From contig JADANN010000404.1 in NCBI GenBank assembly GCA_018806985.1, positions 992,001 to 1,056,000 of the forward strand: a stretch of 64,000 bases of DNA, written 5' to 3'. Source of the stretch: Angiostrongylus vasorum. Its lineage: Eukaryota; Nematoda; Chromadorea; Rhabditida; Metastrongylidae. A model generated the notes under the pieces. The model was not told where the DNA came from. It saw only the letters and a list, made by a program, of their open reading frames with translations, and searched no databases. This document shows positions 23,901-34,184 of this stretch, piece after piece (the stretch's first letter is position 1; every line of letters begins with the position of its first letter). Made by a program: the position numbers and the translations under genes.

Positions 23901-24826
23901 TGTGAAATCTTACGAGCCATTTGTGCACGGTACATTCGAAAGTGCTTTCCTGATCCGCGTTTTCCTGACGGTTTGAGTTGTTATTGAAGATTTATGTCCG
24001 TGTTTGTACTTGTAGAGCAGATCGATGCCATTCTCATATTTTGAGAGCATCATTTAAACCGTTCGTAGCAAACGGATTTCTAGAACTTAACATTCATATG
24101 TCTTGAAAAAGACATAGAGAAAAAAATTCGCAAGAAATAAGTTTTAAAACGGAGTACACTGTTAGTATAAGCAAGGAATGATTGTAACAGGATTTGCTTG
24201 TAGATTTCATGATGCTGGAGTTGTCTTTTATTTCTGCACTAACATAATATTTTGAATACAAATGGTTAATTGTACGTTCTTCATTTTACCTACTTTTGTT
24301 AGCTCTGGTTTGGTTTTCAGGGTAAAGCTGAGCAGTGTTATCGAATTGGTTGCATCGTATCGATAGGCACAGGACAAACACCTGAAGCGTTCGTTGAATC
24401 ACTCAATCTTAGCCTCCCTAAAAATATTGCAGAAGTTGCAGGACTGTCTAGGAATCTTGCTGTTATTTCTCATATGAGAAACTTATTCATCGATCAGCTT
24501 GCTAACGCTGATGGAAGTGTCGTGGATTATGCAAGATCTTGGAGCCACTCCATTTCTGTGCCTTTCTTTCGATTTTCGCCTATACAAAACCCTGTTGTTG
24601 AGTTAGACGAGACGGATGATGTCAAGCTTATCAATATGATGTGGAATACCAAGGTTTGGCGGTGTTTACCCTTAAAGTTTAAGACAGTATAGATCGCTAA
24701 AAATTGAGCGCTATTCTTACTCATTTCGAAGCACTCCATTAGGATTGATTATTTAAGGTCTACATGAACGAAGAGAGTTCTTCAGTGAACCAGCTGATGG
24801 AACTCCTGGAACTTTTTAAAAAATGA
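17739..24826 (+). CDS. Calcium-independent phospholipase A2 (iPLA2-beta/PLA2G6 type), ankyrin repeats + patatin domain
   Basis: Hydrolyses the sn-2 acyl chain of membrane phospholipids using a Ser-Asp dyad. Exons: 17739-18982, 20158-20402, 21959-22233, 22418-22524, 22622-22898, 24321-24653, 24758-24826. All junctions are GT-AG, phases agree, total 2550 nt = 849 residues plus TGA (human PLA2G6 is 806). N-terminal region 1-160; ankyrin repeats about 163-405 ([24 protein letters not shown]); patatin domain from about 520 with DGGGIRG at 527-533, nucleophile Ser562 in GTSTG and the catalytic DGG Asp690 ([10 protein letters not shown]). The C-terminus ([16 protein letters not shown]) aligns with the end of the human enzyme. 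Exon 2 is the weakest part: its end at 20402 is firm by phase, but its start could be 20158, 20230 or 20323, and its 82 residues have no clear homology. Exon 1 is an unusually long 1244 nt without an intron. No frame damage; probably functional. Confidence 0.93.
18983..20157 (+). other. Phospholipase intron 1
   Basis: Donor GTAAAC at 18983, acceptor TTTATTTCTCCAG at 20157. The intron is T-rich on the coding strand. Open frames inside (19349-19675 and others) show no recognisable domain. Confidence 0.6.
20541..20584. repeat. (TA)n microsatellite
   Basis: Uninterrupted TA dinucleotides in intron 2 of the phospholipase gene. Tyr/Ile-rich open frames across this and the neighbouring tracts are artefacts of the repeat. 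Confidence 0.95.
20585..20690 (+). repeat. SINE family B tRNA-like head, isolated between microsatellites
   Basis: Begins GCGGACCCGTGTAACGCAG with a clean A-box-like AACGCAGTGGTTGGAGG and B-box-like GGGGGTCGACCCCG, and ends CTCTGGGGTCCGC. The first and last eight bases are complementary (GCGGACCC / GGGTCCGC), like a tRNA acceptor stem. The body of the SINE is absent; a (CATA)n tract starts immediately after. Confidence 0.75.
20691..20797. repeat. (CATA)n microsatellite with periodic CATT variants
   Basis: CATA tetranucleotides interrupted at intervals by ACATTACATAC, giving a higher-order period of about 24 bp. Confidence 0.9.
20798..20916. repeat. (TA)n microsatellite
   Basis: Long TA tract, interrupted near 20830-20860 by TGTACATATATGTATGC-type variants. 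Confidence 0.95.
20990..21225 (-). mobile_element. RTE LINE fragment (RT palm)
   Basis: The minus frame reads [18 protein letters not shown], then STSTLEWI, matching the PxxIPxGKGVRQGD region and the following ALEWI of the second RTE lineage. About 230 bp, inside phospholipase intron 2. Confidence 0.75.
21320..21840. mobile_element. Foldback/MITE element with inverted ends, split by a SINE
   Basis: Left end 21325-21420 and right end about 21730-21835 are inverted copies: left has CACAAGTTTGTTATTACATC and the right strand reads ACACAAGTTTGTTATTACAT in reverse complement, followed in both by ...CACAGTAG and a GCTTCG-TTCTGAGC or GTTTCGTCTTCTTTAGAGCC block. A family E SINE occupies 21570-21680 inside. 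Located in intron 2 of the phospholipase gene. Confidence 0.7.
21565..21682 (+). repeat. tRNA-derived SINE (family E) nested in a foldback element
   Basis: Head GGTGTGGTGGTGAGCGCGC, middle GCTCCCCACCGTAGACACCT, tail GTTTTGCAAATAACTAAGAC. Closest to the copy at 6262-6385. Confidence 0.7.
23095..23338 (+). repeat. Dispersed repeat family A, copy 6 (5' part missing)
   Basis: Starts at AGGATCCACCACGGTCCTGG and runs to the family end; lies in intron 5 of the phospholipase gene. Confidence 0.75.
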
Positions 24827-25615
24827 ATCCACTACGGCTGAGGTAATATTAGCATCATCCTCTCCTGACCTCTTTACCAATGCTTGAATGAAGCTCATTA
24901 AAGCGCACTTTACATCTCCTTTCCATTCTCTCTTATTCTGTTATTGCTGTTATGTGATAGTCGTTCTGGGTTTGTCTTAATCTTCACTGTTCTAGTCAGC
25001 TTTTGAATTCTAAAATTATCCAATTCTACTATTTGGAATAGTCAGAGGGAAAGGTGTTTTAGTGATTTCTGTTCGGATCTAAAGTGTATGCACTTTAGCA
25101 GTATCAGTACATGGTTGTAATGTACTAGTTAGAGGGTTGGACCATTTTCCATGTTTTGGATTGTAATGGACATGTATTTCTTCTTGCTTTAAATGTGGTT
25201 AATCAGCACGTCCAATATCCTTTACGTCCATCTCAACGTTTGGCATAATGTGTGCATAACTAGCGCTTTTGTTTCGTGTAAATATGTGCAGCACTATACG
25301 AAGTAATAAATTTTCCTCATCTTCGTCGAAAATTTCTCGCAGTAGGGTAATATTCATTACATTTTCGATTGGTTTTGAACTTTTCGTCAACGTCCCATAC
25401 GTTTTCCGATCAAATTACCCTAACGCTAGGATTGTCACTGACTTTCATTATAGGCTATTGGTTGATGCTTTGAAGTAATCCTTTACCTATATGTGAAGGC
25501 ACCGCTGGATGATTTTACGTGATTCGTGCAATGTTCCATGCAACTTGATTCTGCTTTGAAGAGAGACCAACCACCAGGAATGGAAACGTGCAATGGACGC
25601 GCTGCTGAATCAATA
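24827..25615. other. Phospholipase 3' flank
   Basis: Downstream of the TGA no perfect AATAAA is close by; AATGAAGC and CATTAAAG near 24890-24905 are possible variant poly(A) signals. A minus-strand open frame at 25199-25390 is acidic and coding-like but has no recognisable family. Confidence 0.35.
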
Positions 25616-25945
25616 TGGATACTTGGACGGCCCGTCATCATTGATTGTGCGGGCCCCAGTATAATTCCCTTTTTCTGGGAGTTTTGCTGGTTTAGCCATT
25701 GTGGTTTCCTGGAGTCCTGAGGTCGACCTGGCCAAAGTCTGCTCTTAGAGGAGATTTGTCACCATGCGACTAGTTTGATACCTGCAGGGTGGTGAATTGT
25801 GGTATTAGTTTACTCTTAGCTGAGCTTCCTGATGGAAACACCCGAGTCCTTCTCAGCTTGGGAAGCCCTGCTGTGGAAATAAATCCCACTTCTGCATCGC
25901 AGTCCGACATCCAGGAACACCTACCAGCCACGATGAAGCGGTAAA
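25616..25945 (-). repeat. Dispersed repeat family A, copy 7
   Basis: Reverse-orientation copy from ATACTTGGACGGCCCGTC to CACGATGAAGCGGTAAACC. Confidence 0.75.
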
Positions 25946-26813
25946 CCATTGGGAGGGAATCAATACGGGAATTAATATGGCTTTGAAGAAAGCGATTTAT
26001 CATTAGGAAAGTCTTAAATTGTTTTACTAGTAACTATCCTCTAAGAGTTATTGATTACTGCTGTCCTTTGTGTTTCATAAGGGAGAAGAGAAAGAAGTTC
26101 ATCCTGTGTAACGGGTGGAAAAAATTATTCCTTAGGGAGATTGAAATCATTCTCGTTGATACACTACGCACATTTCCTCTACTTTGTTTCCATTCAAACC
26201 CAACGTTTTCCTCTAACCGATGAATGTTTTGAAATCCGCTCAATCCGTGGACAAAGAAAGATCCTTTGTTAGGAATCCTCATTAGCCAATATGGACCTAT
26301 TAATTGCTCTACGAAAAGATCTACTTTTAGCCGTAGAACATGTGTGTTGAAGTTATGCAGCCAATTAGCACACTTGATTTGCTGTCAAAGTTTACTTTGC
26401 TTTAACCACTCTAGAAGAAGAGCCAGTCATGGGCAAAATTTGTAGCGTATTGCTTCCTTTTGTTCAGCAAAAAATCATTCCGTAGAACAAGAGATGTTCA
26501 CTGCGCAGGTAGCGGTAGTGGTAGATGGTTGATCACTCATGTACTGCGACAAATATGTGAGTCCATCATTTAAAAAAAATTTAATTAAAACTAATTTGCA
26601 GTAATTGTTGCACAAAGTTGTCATTACAAAAAATGGAAACAGAATAAATTCATAATGTTATGCAATATCCTTTCATTAGGAAAAGAACAACGAATTCACA
26701 GAGAGTGTAATCCTTTGTGGAATGGAATGGTTCTTAAAAAATCGCAATCTAATTGGAACTGCAAACTACTTGTCATGACACTAAGGCGCTGGTAGTCAGT
26801 CGGAAACCTCGAT
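25946..26813. other. No gene recognised
   Basis: No supported feature; small open frames only. Confidence 0.4.
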
Positions 26814-26836
26814 TGTTGTGGCGGTGAGCTCACAAC
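26814..26836 (-). mobile_element. LTR terminus, second copy
   Basis: A 23 bp sequence with internal dyad (GTGGCGGTGAGCTCAC) identical to 28682-28704. On the minus strand it ends CCACAACA, as expected for the 3' end of a BEL/Pao LTR. The sequence beyond it keeps only weak similarity to the copy near 28.7 kb. Confidence 0.5.
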
Positions 26837-27479
26837 ATATGAACACCAAGTCGCTGTGGTTGCCACGCGGGGCTTTTGTGTGTTAGTCGCTTGGGATACC
26901 AGGTTACAACCGTTTATACACATAATATTTACACGACAACGCAATGAGACTAGATATATATGTACAGTAAATTACAAGTGAGGTGGCTCAGTAGCTAGCA
27001 ATCTAACTAAACAGAATACACTAACAACGATGTAGAGAAGTATACAACAGGACTATAAGAACATGAGAGATGATTAGGAAATACTGTTCGTGCAACAATA
27101 TTGCCGTAACCACAACAAGCGTGATAATTTACATTACCACAATGCAAAAAACGTGAAAGCGATGGCAGGTTGTTCTATCAATGAGGAAGATTTTGCGGAA
27201 TGGAGTACTTATGAGCAGTGTAGGCATTTGAGACAATTGCTGTATTAGCAACACGTAGGATAGATGACAATCGATGACGACATTAATAATAATGATGATG
27301 ATACAAGAACACATGACTTTAGTTAAGATTATGTTTGCCTAAACATATGAATTGGTGTGGCAGTGGTGAATTTCGTAGAGTGCTTGTAACGAGTGGAAGT
27401 ATTTCAGAACGTTACTAGATTAACAACTAGTGGTGATTACATGAAAAATTAATGATAACCTTAACATACTGACAATGCA

Positions 27480-28140
27480 AGAGCTGGAGAATTTATTCAA
27501 CAATATTACTTCCTAAGCAAATGAGTGGTGATAGAAGAAGGTGAAATGGGAGGGCAACTTATATATGCACCAGTAGTGTTCTTTGCTCAAGCAAGGTGGA
27601 TGACCGAGGAGCAGTTTTGTCCAGTTTTTTCGAGGAGTTGAAGAAGGAGTTCCTCGAAGTTTCCATACTTCTTAGTAGAAAATCGATGGTTTTTGGTAGT
27701 TTTCCTTGCTGATCTGGAATTTCTTTGTGGCTTGAAGGGGTTTTCTTTTAAGCAGCTAATGAAGTAGTTGGATTTTTTGTAGGTCTTAGAGCTTTTATGA
27801 ATGTATATTCGTATTGAAGAGCTCCCAAAATTTATCCCAATCCCATATCACCACTGAATATCGGGAAGGGGACTGCGGGTAGTTCTAGCTTCTTTATAAC
27901 ACTAGTGTTGGTAGATTCATCCATTCCACTGCCTGGAGTGGAGGGTTTTGTGCGACGTGTTGAAACGTTCCTTGTAAGCTTTAAAGCCTCTAATCCGAGC
28001 GTAGAGGAGTGTGAGATAGTCGAACGTCTTGCCGATTGTTTCTTCTGCGGCACTCGAATATTGTTCGAACTCTTGATCAACGTTTGATAACGTTGATTGC
28101 GCTTTTTCGAATGATGTAGCGAGGTAGTCCAGTGCATTTT
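27480..28140 (-). mobile_element. BEL/Pao retrotransposon gag remnant
   Basis: The minus frame from 28137 ends in LPAVPFPIFSGD, then after a frameshift reads WDKFWELFNTNIHS and KKFQISKENY; the proline-rich LPxxPxPxFSG followed by WDxFWxLFN is characteristic of BEL/Pao gag proteins. Several stops and shifts follow. No protease or polymerase is present. Its 5' side (higher coordinates) holds primer-site-like and LTR-terminus sequences. Confidence 0.7.
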
Positions 28141-28359
28141 GAAGTTATCGTTGTTTCATTCTGTTGTTTTGAATGCTGAGCCCTTCTAGTTGCCCATGTT
28201 TGAATTGCGTTAGAACCTTTTCTAATTAGGTGGTATATCGCGAGAATATTCGCTTATGACTTGCCAGTGTTAGCTGGGACGACATGATGGGACTTCAGTA
28301 GTTACGTTTCTTCCTTTTTTCTATAATGAAGATAACGTACTTGAGTGCTGTTCGCTTGA

Positions 28360-28500
28360 TCCGATGATTTGACCGATGCACCAAAATTTGTTGGTCCAGT
28401 AGAATAATAGAACAGCAGAGTAGTAGCGTCGAACGCCTTGTTGCGTTGAGTTCGACTCGGATTGGCCAACGAACCAAAATATGTTGATCGTCACCCGCTG
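28360..28500 (-). mobile_element. Two LTR-end/primer-binding-site-like junctions
   Basis: On the minus strand CAACAAATTTTGGTGCATCG (near 28395-28370) and CAACATATTTTGGTTCGTTG (near 28480-28460) both have the form LTR-terminal CAACA, short spacer, TGG, then sequence close to the 3' end of tRNA-Gly (TGCATTGGCC). This is the expected arrangement of LTR end plus primer binding site for a tRNA-Gly-primed element. Family knowledge plus inference. Confidence 0.45.
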
Positions 28501-28602
28501 TTCAAGAGATTTCGCGGTAAATGAATCCAAGATACCGCTGAAGCAGCCTACTCTGGTGTTGTACATATGTTTTGTGGCATTAAAATAATAAGATGAAGAA
28601 AT

Positions 28603-28673
28603 GCATTGGCGGTTCAGTGGTAGAATGCTCGCCTGCCACGCGGGCGAGCCGGGTTCGATTTCCGGCCAATGCA
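28603..28673 (+). tRNA. tRNA-Gly (GCC), possibly a retroelement-captured primer copy
   Basis: A 71 nt cloverleaf: acceptor stem GCATTGG/CCAATGC with discriminator A at 28673, anticodon stem CTCGC/GCGGG, loop CTGCCAC with anticodon GCC at 28635-28637, and T arm CCGGGTTCGATTTCCGG including one G-U pair. A and B boxes are intact. There is no TTTT terminator until about 28725. Eight bases after its 3' end comes the LTR terminus at 28682-28704, and on the minus strand the order LTR end, TGT, tRNA 3' end mimics an LTR plus primer-site junction extended through the whole tRNA. It may be a working gene next to an LTR, or a tRNA copied in by reverse transcription. Confidence 0.8.
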
Positions 28674-28681
28674 ACAAGATT

Positions 28682-28704
28682 TGTTGTGGCGGTGAGCTCA
28701 CAAC
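28682..28704 (-). mobile_element. BEL/Pao-type LTR terminus
   Basis: Same 23 bp as 26814-26836. On the minus strand it ends in CACAACA directly before the tRNA-Gly sequence. The LTR body probably extends into 28705-28900, but its outer end could not be placed. Confidence 0.5.
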
Positions 28705-29284
28705 TTTGCATGAATACTAGATCGTTTTAATGAGGATTAAGTGGGAGGGCAAGATGATAATATAAGGGTAATGGCGAACTTCAGGCGTCGTCAGAAGGCA
28801 AATTGCCGTGCTAAGAGGCGTGGCTAGATAGATCTAAGTCAGTGGCGTGGGCCGCAGGATCAAGGCACGGGTCGCAAGGTCTAGTCCCTAGCCCATGAGG
28901 CGTGCCTTGTAGCATGCCTGGTGATGTGTCTGATGGCTAACAGTTGCCGTATCTAGAGGTGTGCCGGACGGTCAAGATGAAATGTGAATGTAGGGCACTA
29001 TGAGAAGACATAGAATAAAGTTGCTATAAGAATATTGTTTTCTATTAGGTGATGTTTGTTGGTCGATTTGTCGGCATCGATCAGGGATATGTATATGTGA
29101 ACAAGCAAAAATAAACAAGAAAGGCTAAAAATGCCTTCTTCGAAGAAGTTTTTTTTCTCTCCAATAGAAATATTTTCCATGAAATTGTATGGCTTGTTCA
29201 CCTTGTAGAGCTAAATGTTTTACAAAAAGAAGCCTTCAGTAACACTCTTTATAAAGGCGCGGGTGAAACCATCCATAAACGATA
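28705..29284. other. Probable LTR body and unassigned DNA
   Basis: 28705-28980 contains G-rich short imperfect repeats (GAGGCGTG, TAAGAGGCGTGGC) and may be LTR. The remainder shows nothing supported. Confidence 0.3.
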
Positions 29285-29570
29285 AATAAAGGATAAAGCT
29301 TTCGGCGTTGATCAATCCCTGAGGGATGCGCCATGCATTCGACTTCATTATGTATCGCTGGAAGTGATTGGATGCATATCTGGCCTTTACAATGACCTTT
29401 CGCGGTGGCCTACCGGTATATCGAGCCAGTGCTGCTATCCTCCCAGACAAGTCTGGTACCAATTTGCCGACCCCCGGGGGATGGAAGGCTTGGTGGGCTA
29501 TGGGCGCGGAGATCGATTCCACGTGTGTGCCGCAGCGGCGCCTCCAACCACTGCGGCACACGCGCCCTTA
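29285..29570 (-). repeat. tRNA-derived SINE (family B)
   Basis: Near full-length minus copy. Head (right end) GTGTGCCGCAGTGGTTGGAG gives the A box and GGAATCGATCTCC the B box; body GGTACCAGACTTGTCTGGGA; tail ends at AAAGCTTTATCC. Confidence 0.85.
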
Positions 29571-29695
29571 ATGGAAACCGTCCAAATTAGTGAAGAATAG
29601 ACAAACGCAAAACGTAGACAAATCTTCTCACAATCACTTTCAGCTTGCATATGATCTGTGACAATCCTACATATTGAGACATTCGATGACATTGA

Positions 29696-29972
29696 ATGGC
29701 GCATATGGCACAGTGGTCGGAGGCGCCCTGCAATACACGTGGGATCGATCTCTGCGGCGGTGACTCACCAAGCCTTCCATCCCGCTGGGGTCGCCAAATT
29801 GGTACCAAACTTGTCTAAGAGGATGGCAGCACTGGCTCGATACATTGGTAGACCACCGCGAGTCATTGCAAAATCCAGATATACAATATCACCTCTAACG
29901 GTGCTTAACGAAGACGAATGCATGGTGTATCCCTCAGGGATTGATCAACGCTGAGAGCTTTATCCTTTATCC
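29696..29972 (+). repeat. tRNA-derived SINE (family B)
   Basis: Plus-strand copy: A box ATGGCACAGTGGTCGGAGG, B box GGGATCGATCTC, body GGTACCAAACTTGTCTAAGA, tail AGAGCTTTATCCTTTATCC. It faces the copy at 29285-29570 head to head. Confidence 0.85.
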
Positions 29973-30960
29973 GATGACATTTCATTCCAATCATATCGAT
30001 GCGCAGTGACTCCGCAGTAATTCCTATATGGCAGTATCGAACGAAAAAAGAACCGAAAACAAAAACATTTTCTTGCCCTCCGTCGTTTGCTTTCAGATTT
30101 TTGTCAACGACAATCTTTTAGAAGCAAAGCTAATGTTTGGATTTGAAGCTGGAATTTTTGCCCGGGTGATAATATGATATTCTACTCGTCATAATATAAC
30201 AGTGCTCAACACAGTACAATTTATTTACTGTAGTCAATTACGATCAATATAATGTTGTGTTAATGTTAATACCTTACAGCCCTCTGTCCTCTAATGAACG
30301 GAACTCAAGAGCAATTCTAAACGGCTACATCATCATATCAACATCCATCACTTAACAAAGTTACTCAATTATCCCAACCTCCTTGATGATTCCATTAATT
30401 CGTTCTTGCGGTAACTTGTTAACCACATGAGAATACACCAAGCAGACAAAATCATGACGAAGTCCTTCGTCCTTATAGTGTTCTTTTAAACAATGCAAAT
30501 GAGAAACATAACTTTATATAGGGGATATTTCTCGTGAAATATTCTCTATCTTTCACTGTAACATGCCTCGTATTAACAGCGCATTTGTATTTCTATCATG
30601 TAACCTACCGTATCTCATGCTACTTGACACTAGGCCAGCGTGCCTGCCCTCCAATAGATATTTCTTAACCATCGCGCGCACCACGGGGGCACGACTACAT
30701 TACTTGGTGACCTCTCTGCGACCTACGCCATTCGTTTAGATATGGTCAGAGCCCTTAGCAAAGAGCCACGTGATTTCTGACCACGCTGTACCGAATATCA
30801 CTGTCGCCCTCTTTCATGACCCTTTCTCCACCTTATTCTTCTCCTTCCATAACTCTCGATTTATTTAGGGGTAGAATAGTGTTAAATAAAGTCTCATGCT
30901 CTTACTTCACCTTTCTGACTTATCATAGTCATTCATTTCTTAGCTAAAAGTCATATTATC
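29973..30960. other. No gene recognised
   Basis: No supported gene or repeat seen in this stretch. Confidence 0.4.
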
Positions 30961-30961
30961 A

Positions 30962-32085
30962 ATGTGGAACTGTATCTTAGAGAAGGTCTTTGATTCTACT
31001 GAGATAGAAGCAGTCATGAAGGCCTTTGATAGTCAAGGAGTCCCTACTCAGTACATGAAGATTCTTCGTGAGCTGTACAAAAATTTCACAATCAAGATTT
31101 CACCATTCTACAATGATATTAACATTGACGTCAAAAGAGGAGTTAGGCAAGGCGATACCATCTCGCCAAAATTATTTACCTCCACCCTCCAGAACATCAT
31201 GAAAACACTGGAATGGGATACTATGGGAGTGAAAATCGATGGTCGGCAGTTACATCATCGCTTTGTTGATGACATCGTCCTTATAACACCGAACATTAGC
31301 CAAGCGGAAGTATGCTTGCAAACTTTGATAAAACCTGTGGGAAGATTGGTCTTCGGCTAAACCTCGGAAAAACGATGTTCATGAAGAACGGATTGGTTTC
31401 ATATGCCCCATTCACGCTCAACGGAACGAATATCTCCGAATGCTCCAGTTATGTCTATCTAGGTTGGGAAATCAATCTGATGAACGATCTAGCTCGAGAG
31501 CTGAGCAGAAGGAAACGAGCGGCTTGGGAAGCTTTCAAGAGCATCGAGGATGTAGTGAAGAGAACAAATAACACCCAAATCCGTGCCCACCTTTTCGACT
31601 CAACGGTACTTCCTGCCCTAACGTATGCGTCAGAAACCTGGTCGCTGCGTAAGCAGGATGAAAGATCACTCACCATTATCGAACGCGCAGTCGAAAGGAC
31701 GATGCCAGGAGTATCCCGTTTCACACAAGTAAGGGGATGGGATCCGAAGCTCCAAACTGAGTCAACGACCAAAAATTAAAGATGCCGTTCTGTCGCGCAA
31801 TGCGTATGAGTGACAACCGATGGACAAGAGCCGTTATTGACTGGATTCCTCGGGATGTGAAACCTACTGCAGGGAAGACCACCGACCCAATGGTCAGAGT
31901 TCTTCACGAAGAGCCTAGAAGAAAAAATATGATGCTTGACGAGTTCCTAGAGCGAGCAAAACCCACTGGGCTACTCTTGCGCGCAACAGAGAAAACTGGA
32001 AGATTTACTGGCGCCCGCTCGAGTCACTCGACGATCAACGGGACTATAGTTGATACAGGTGATTCGTATTGTATATATTGATAAA
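30962..32085 (+). mobile_element. RTE-clade LINE, 5'-truncated copy
   Basis: Begins inside the reverse transcriptase palm (FDSTEIEAVMKAFDSQG), then GVRQGDTISPKLF and the catalytic box as FVDDIVLI (A-to-V in the usual FADD). A frameshift near 31330 moves to the frame of 31312-31779 (LRLNLGKTMFMKNG, YVYLGWEI, LPALTYASETWSL), and another near 31780 to the C-terminal DNRWTRAVIDWIPRDVK region. The 3' end TTTACTGGCGCCCGCTCGAG is at about 32000-32020. Inactive by frame breaks. Confidence 0.92.
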
Positions 32086-32309
32086 TGGTCTAATTTCGCA
32101 AATTCGAGAATACTTCTGTTCAAGCGGATACTAATCTCGCTTTGCAATTACGAAAAGACGACCATTCAACTCAGATGACGAACGAATACAGCGTATGTGT
32201 CTAACAAACCATGAATTTAACTCATTCGTGTAACTTAATCCAAGTATCAGCTCGCTGTTTTCCAACAAGAATAGAGTAGTGAAAGAGCCGGAGAAAAATA
32301 TACCATGAT

Positions 32310-32690
32310 AGTCAAAGACCGACTTTCTATAAATCTCGGCATAGACAGTTGATATATTTATTTACATGATCTTATAAACTGATCATCTTTAGCTGATGCG
32401 AGGTTGGTATAGGTTTTTCGTTGTCGTTGTCGTTGTTGTTGGTGTTGTTGGTCGATGGCTGACATTTCGGCGATTTCGCTTTCCTCAGAGCCGTGATGTT
32501 GGACATGGGACTACAGGTCCCACTCGTAACATCACGGCTCTAAGGAAGGCGAAATCGCTGAAGCGTCAGCCATCGACCAACAACATCAACAACAACGACA
32601 ACGACAACGAAGATCTATGCCACCCTCGCATCAGCTAAAGAAGATCAGTCTATAAGATCATATAAATAAATATGTCATGCTATGATACTC
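32310..32690. mobile_element. Near-perfect palindromic foldback element
   Basis: Left arm about 32310-32512, centre near 32515 (ACTACAGGTCCCACT), right arm about 32519-32690. The arms pair over AGAGCCGTGATGTTGGACAT, the CGATTTCGCTTTCCT block, GTCAGCCATCGACCAACAAC and GTTGTCGTTGTCGTTG/CAACGACAACGACAAC, out to CTTATAAACTGATC. The right arm lacks the outermost ~30 bp. No open frame; a non-autonomous element. Half of a relative lies at 51530-51750. Confidence 0.9.
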
Positions 32691-33518
32691 TTGCAAATCG
32701 ACTTTCACTTAACTTCAGTATGAATGACCAATATACCATATTTCATTTAGAGGCTATCACGAAGTTATTACCAAACATTTATTCGCCGTCTTCGTCTTTC
32801 TCAGAGCCGATAATCCGAGTCGATGGTCCGCAGTCGTTCGTCTTATCGATGTGATGTATTCGTATTGAGTCGAGTCTATTTCAGTGGTGCACCGATCGAA
32901 TGGGGTAACCTCACCCAGCAGCGCTCTTTTATATAGGACGATTGTTGTTGAGATTAATTTTCCGTTGATAATAATTTGTTTTTCAACGGTCAATCTATTC
33001 TGAAGCAGTCGGCAATAGGTAAACTTGCAGGTAGCGAAACATACGCACCGTACGATGAGTATTACAATGGCTAAACACATAAGAATTTTTCTCTAACATG
33101 ATATTAAGAATTGGAACTATACCTGCTTCGCTAAGCGAAAGAAGACTTGTGATCAGCAATCCACTGCAATGCCCAACCAGTTCGCTTTACTGGCTGTGCA
33201 TGGGAACTCGAAAGTCGCATTGAAGAGTGATCGTCTAAATAATTTAGCAGACATATACGCAACATTTGGAGCTGCACATCTCTAACTGATCCCACCTCTT
33301 AGATTGATCACGGATGTATATTTTGATGAGCTTTCCATACATCTCCGAATAGAAACTTCCTACGGCGATCTGAAAGTCATAAAAAATTCGACCCTTTGGG
33401 ACTTGCACTTCTTTCAAAAATCGTTCTTTTTAAAAAATACAACGTTTCATGGAAATGACTAGACCGACAAATATACATATACATAAAAATATATATATAT
33501 ATGTATGCATATTCTTCC
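32691..33518. other. No gene recognised
   Basis: Nothing supported; a short TA-rich stretch lies near 33480-33505. Confidence 0.4.
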
Positions 33519-33882
33519 AACGGTTTACCGCCTCATCGTGGCTGGGAGGTGTTTCTGGGTGTCGGACTGCGATGAACAGCGGGGGATTCATCCCCTGGCA
33601 GGGTCATCAAGCTGAGGAGTCCGGCGTTTCCGTCAGGAAGCCTAGCTAGAGTAAACCAATACCAGGACCCACGACCGTCCTGGTATCAAAGTCGCGTGGC
33701 AAATCTCCCTCTGATTCACAAAGGCTACGACTGCCCGTGGTGGTGAAGACCTGCGTTAGACTTTGGCCAGGCTGACCTCGGGATTCCAGGGAACCACAGT
33801 AGCTTAACCAGAAAATCTTCGAAACATGGAGATTATGCTGAGGCCCGCACATTTAGTGAGGAGAGGCAATTCAAGTATAAGT
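33519..33882 (+). repeat. Dispersed repeat family A, copy 8 (full length)
   Basis: Runs from ACGGTTTACCGCCTCATCG through GACTGCGATGAACAGCGGGG to the family end at about 33880. Together with 8475-8858 it defines both ends of the family. Confidence 0.8.
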
Positions 33883-34184
33883 AAGTATGCATATACATAC
33901 ATATATATATTCACCATGATAGGGGACATCCTACTACACTAACCTCTAGCAAAAACCTCGTCATCTAAAGAACAAAACTTGTTCAAAAAGTTTCCTTTTG
34001 CAAATTATAAGGTGTAGAATTTGGCTTCATTAGAACCACATATGTTACAATATCTGGCGTGGACAAGCAGTGCAGGAAGAAAAACTGTACATGAAAGAGA
34101 GCCTAGAGGAGAACGCACTGAGATAAAAAAGGTTCAGTTTATAGTGCACGAATTTGCATCGAAACCAACCCATAAAGGACAAAA

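Noticed and set aside
26770..26813. Possible second tRNA beside the LTR terminus at 26.81 kb
   Set aside because: No cloverleaf, no B box and no matching acceptor stem could be found.
30962..32081. Reverse transcriptase frames as host genes
   Set aside because: Motif order, frameshifts and the shared 3' end show a decayed RTE LINE.
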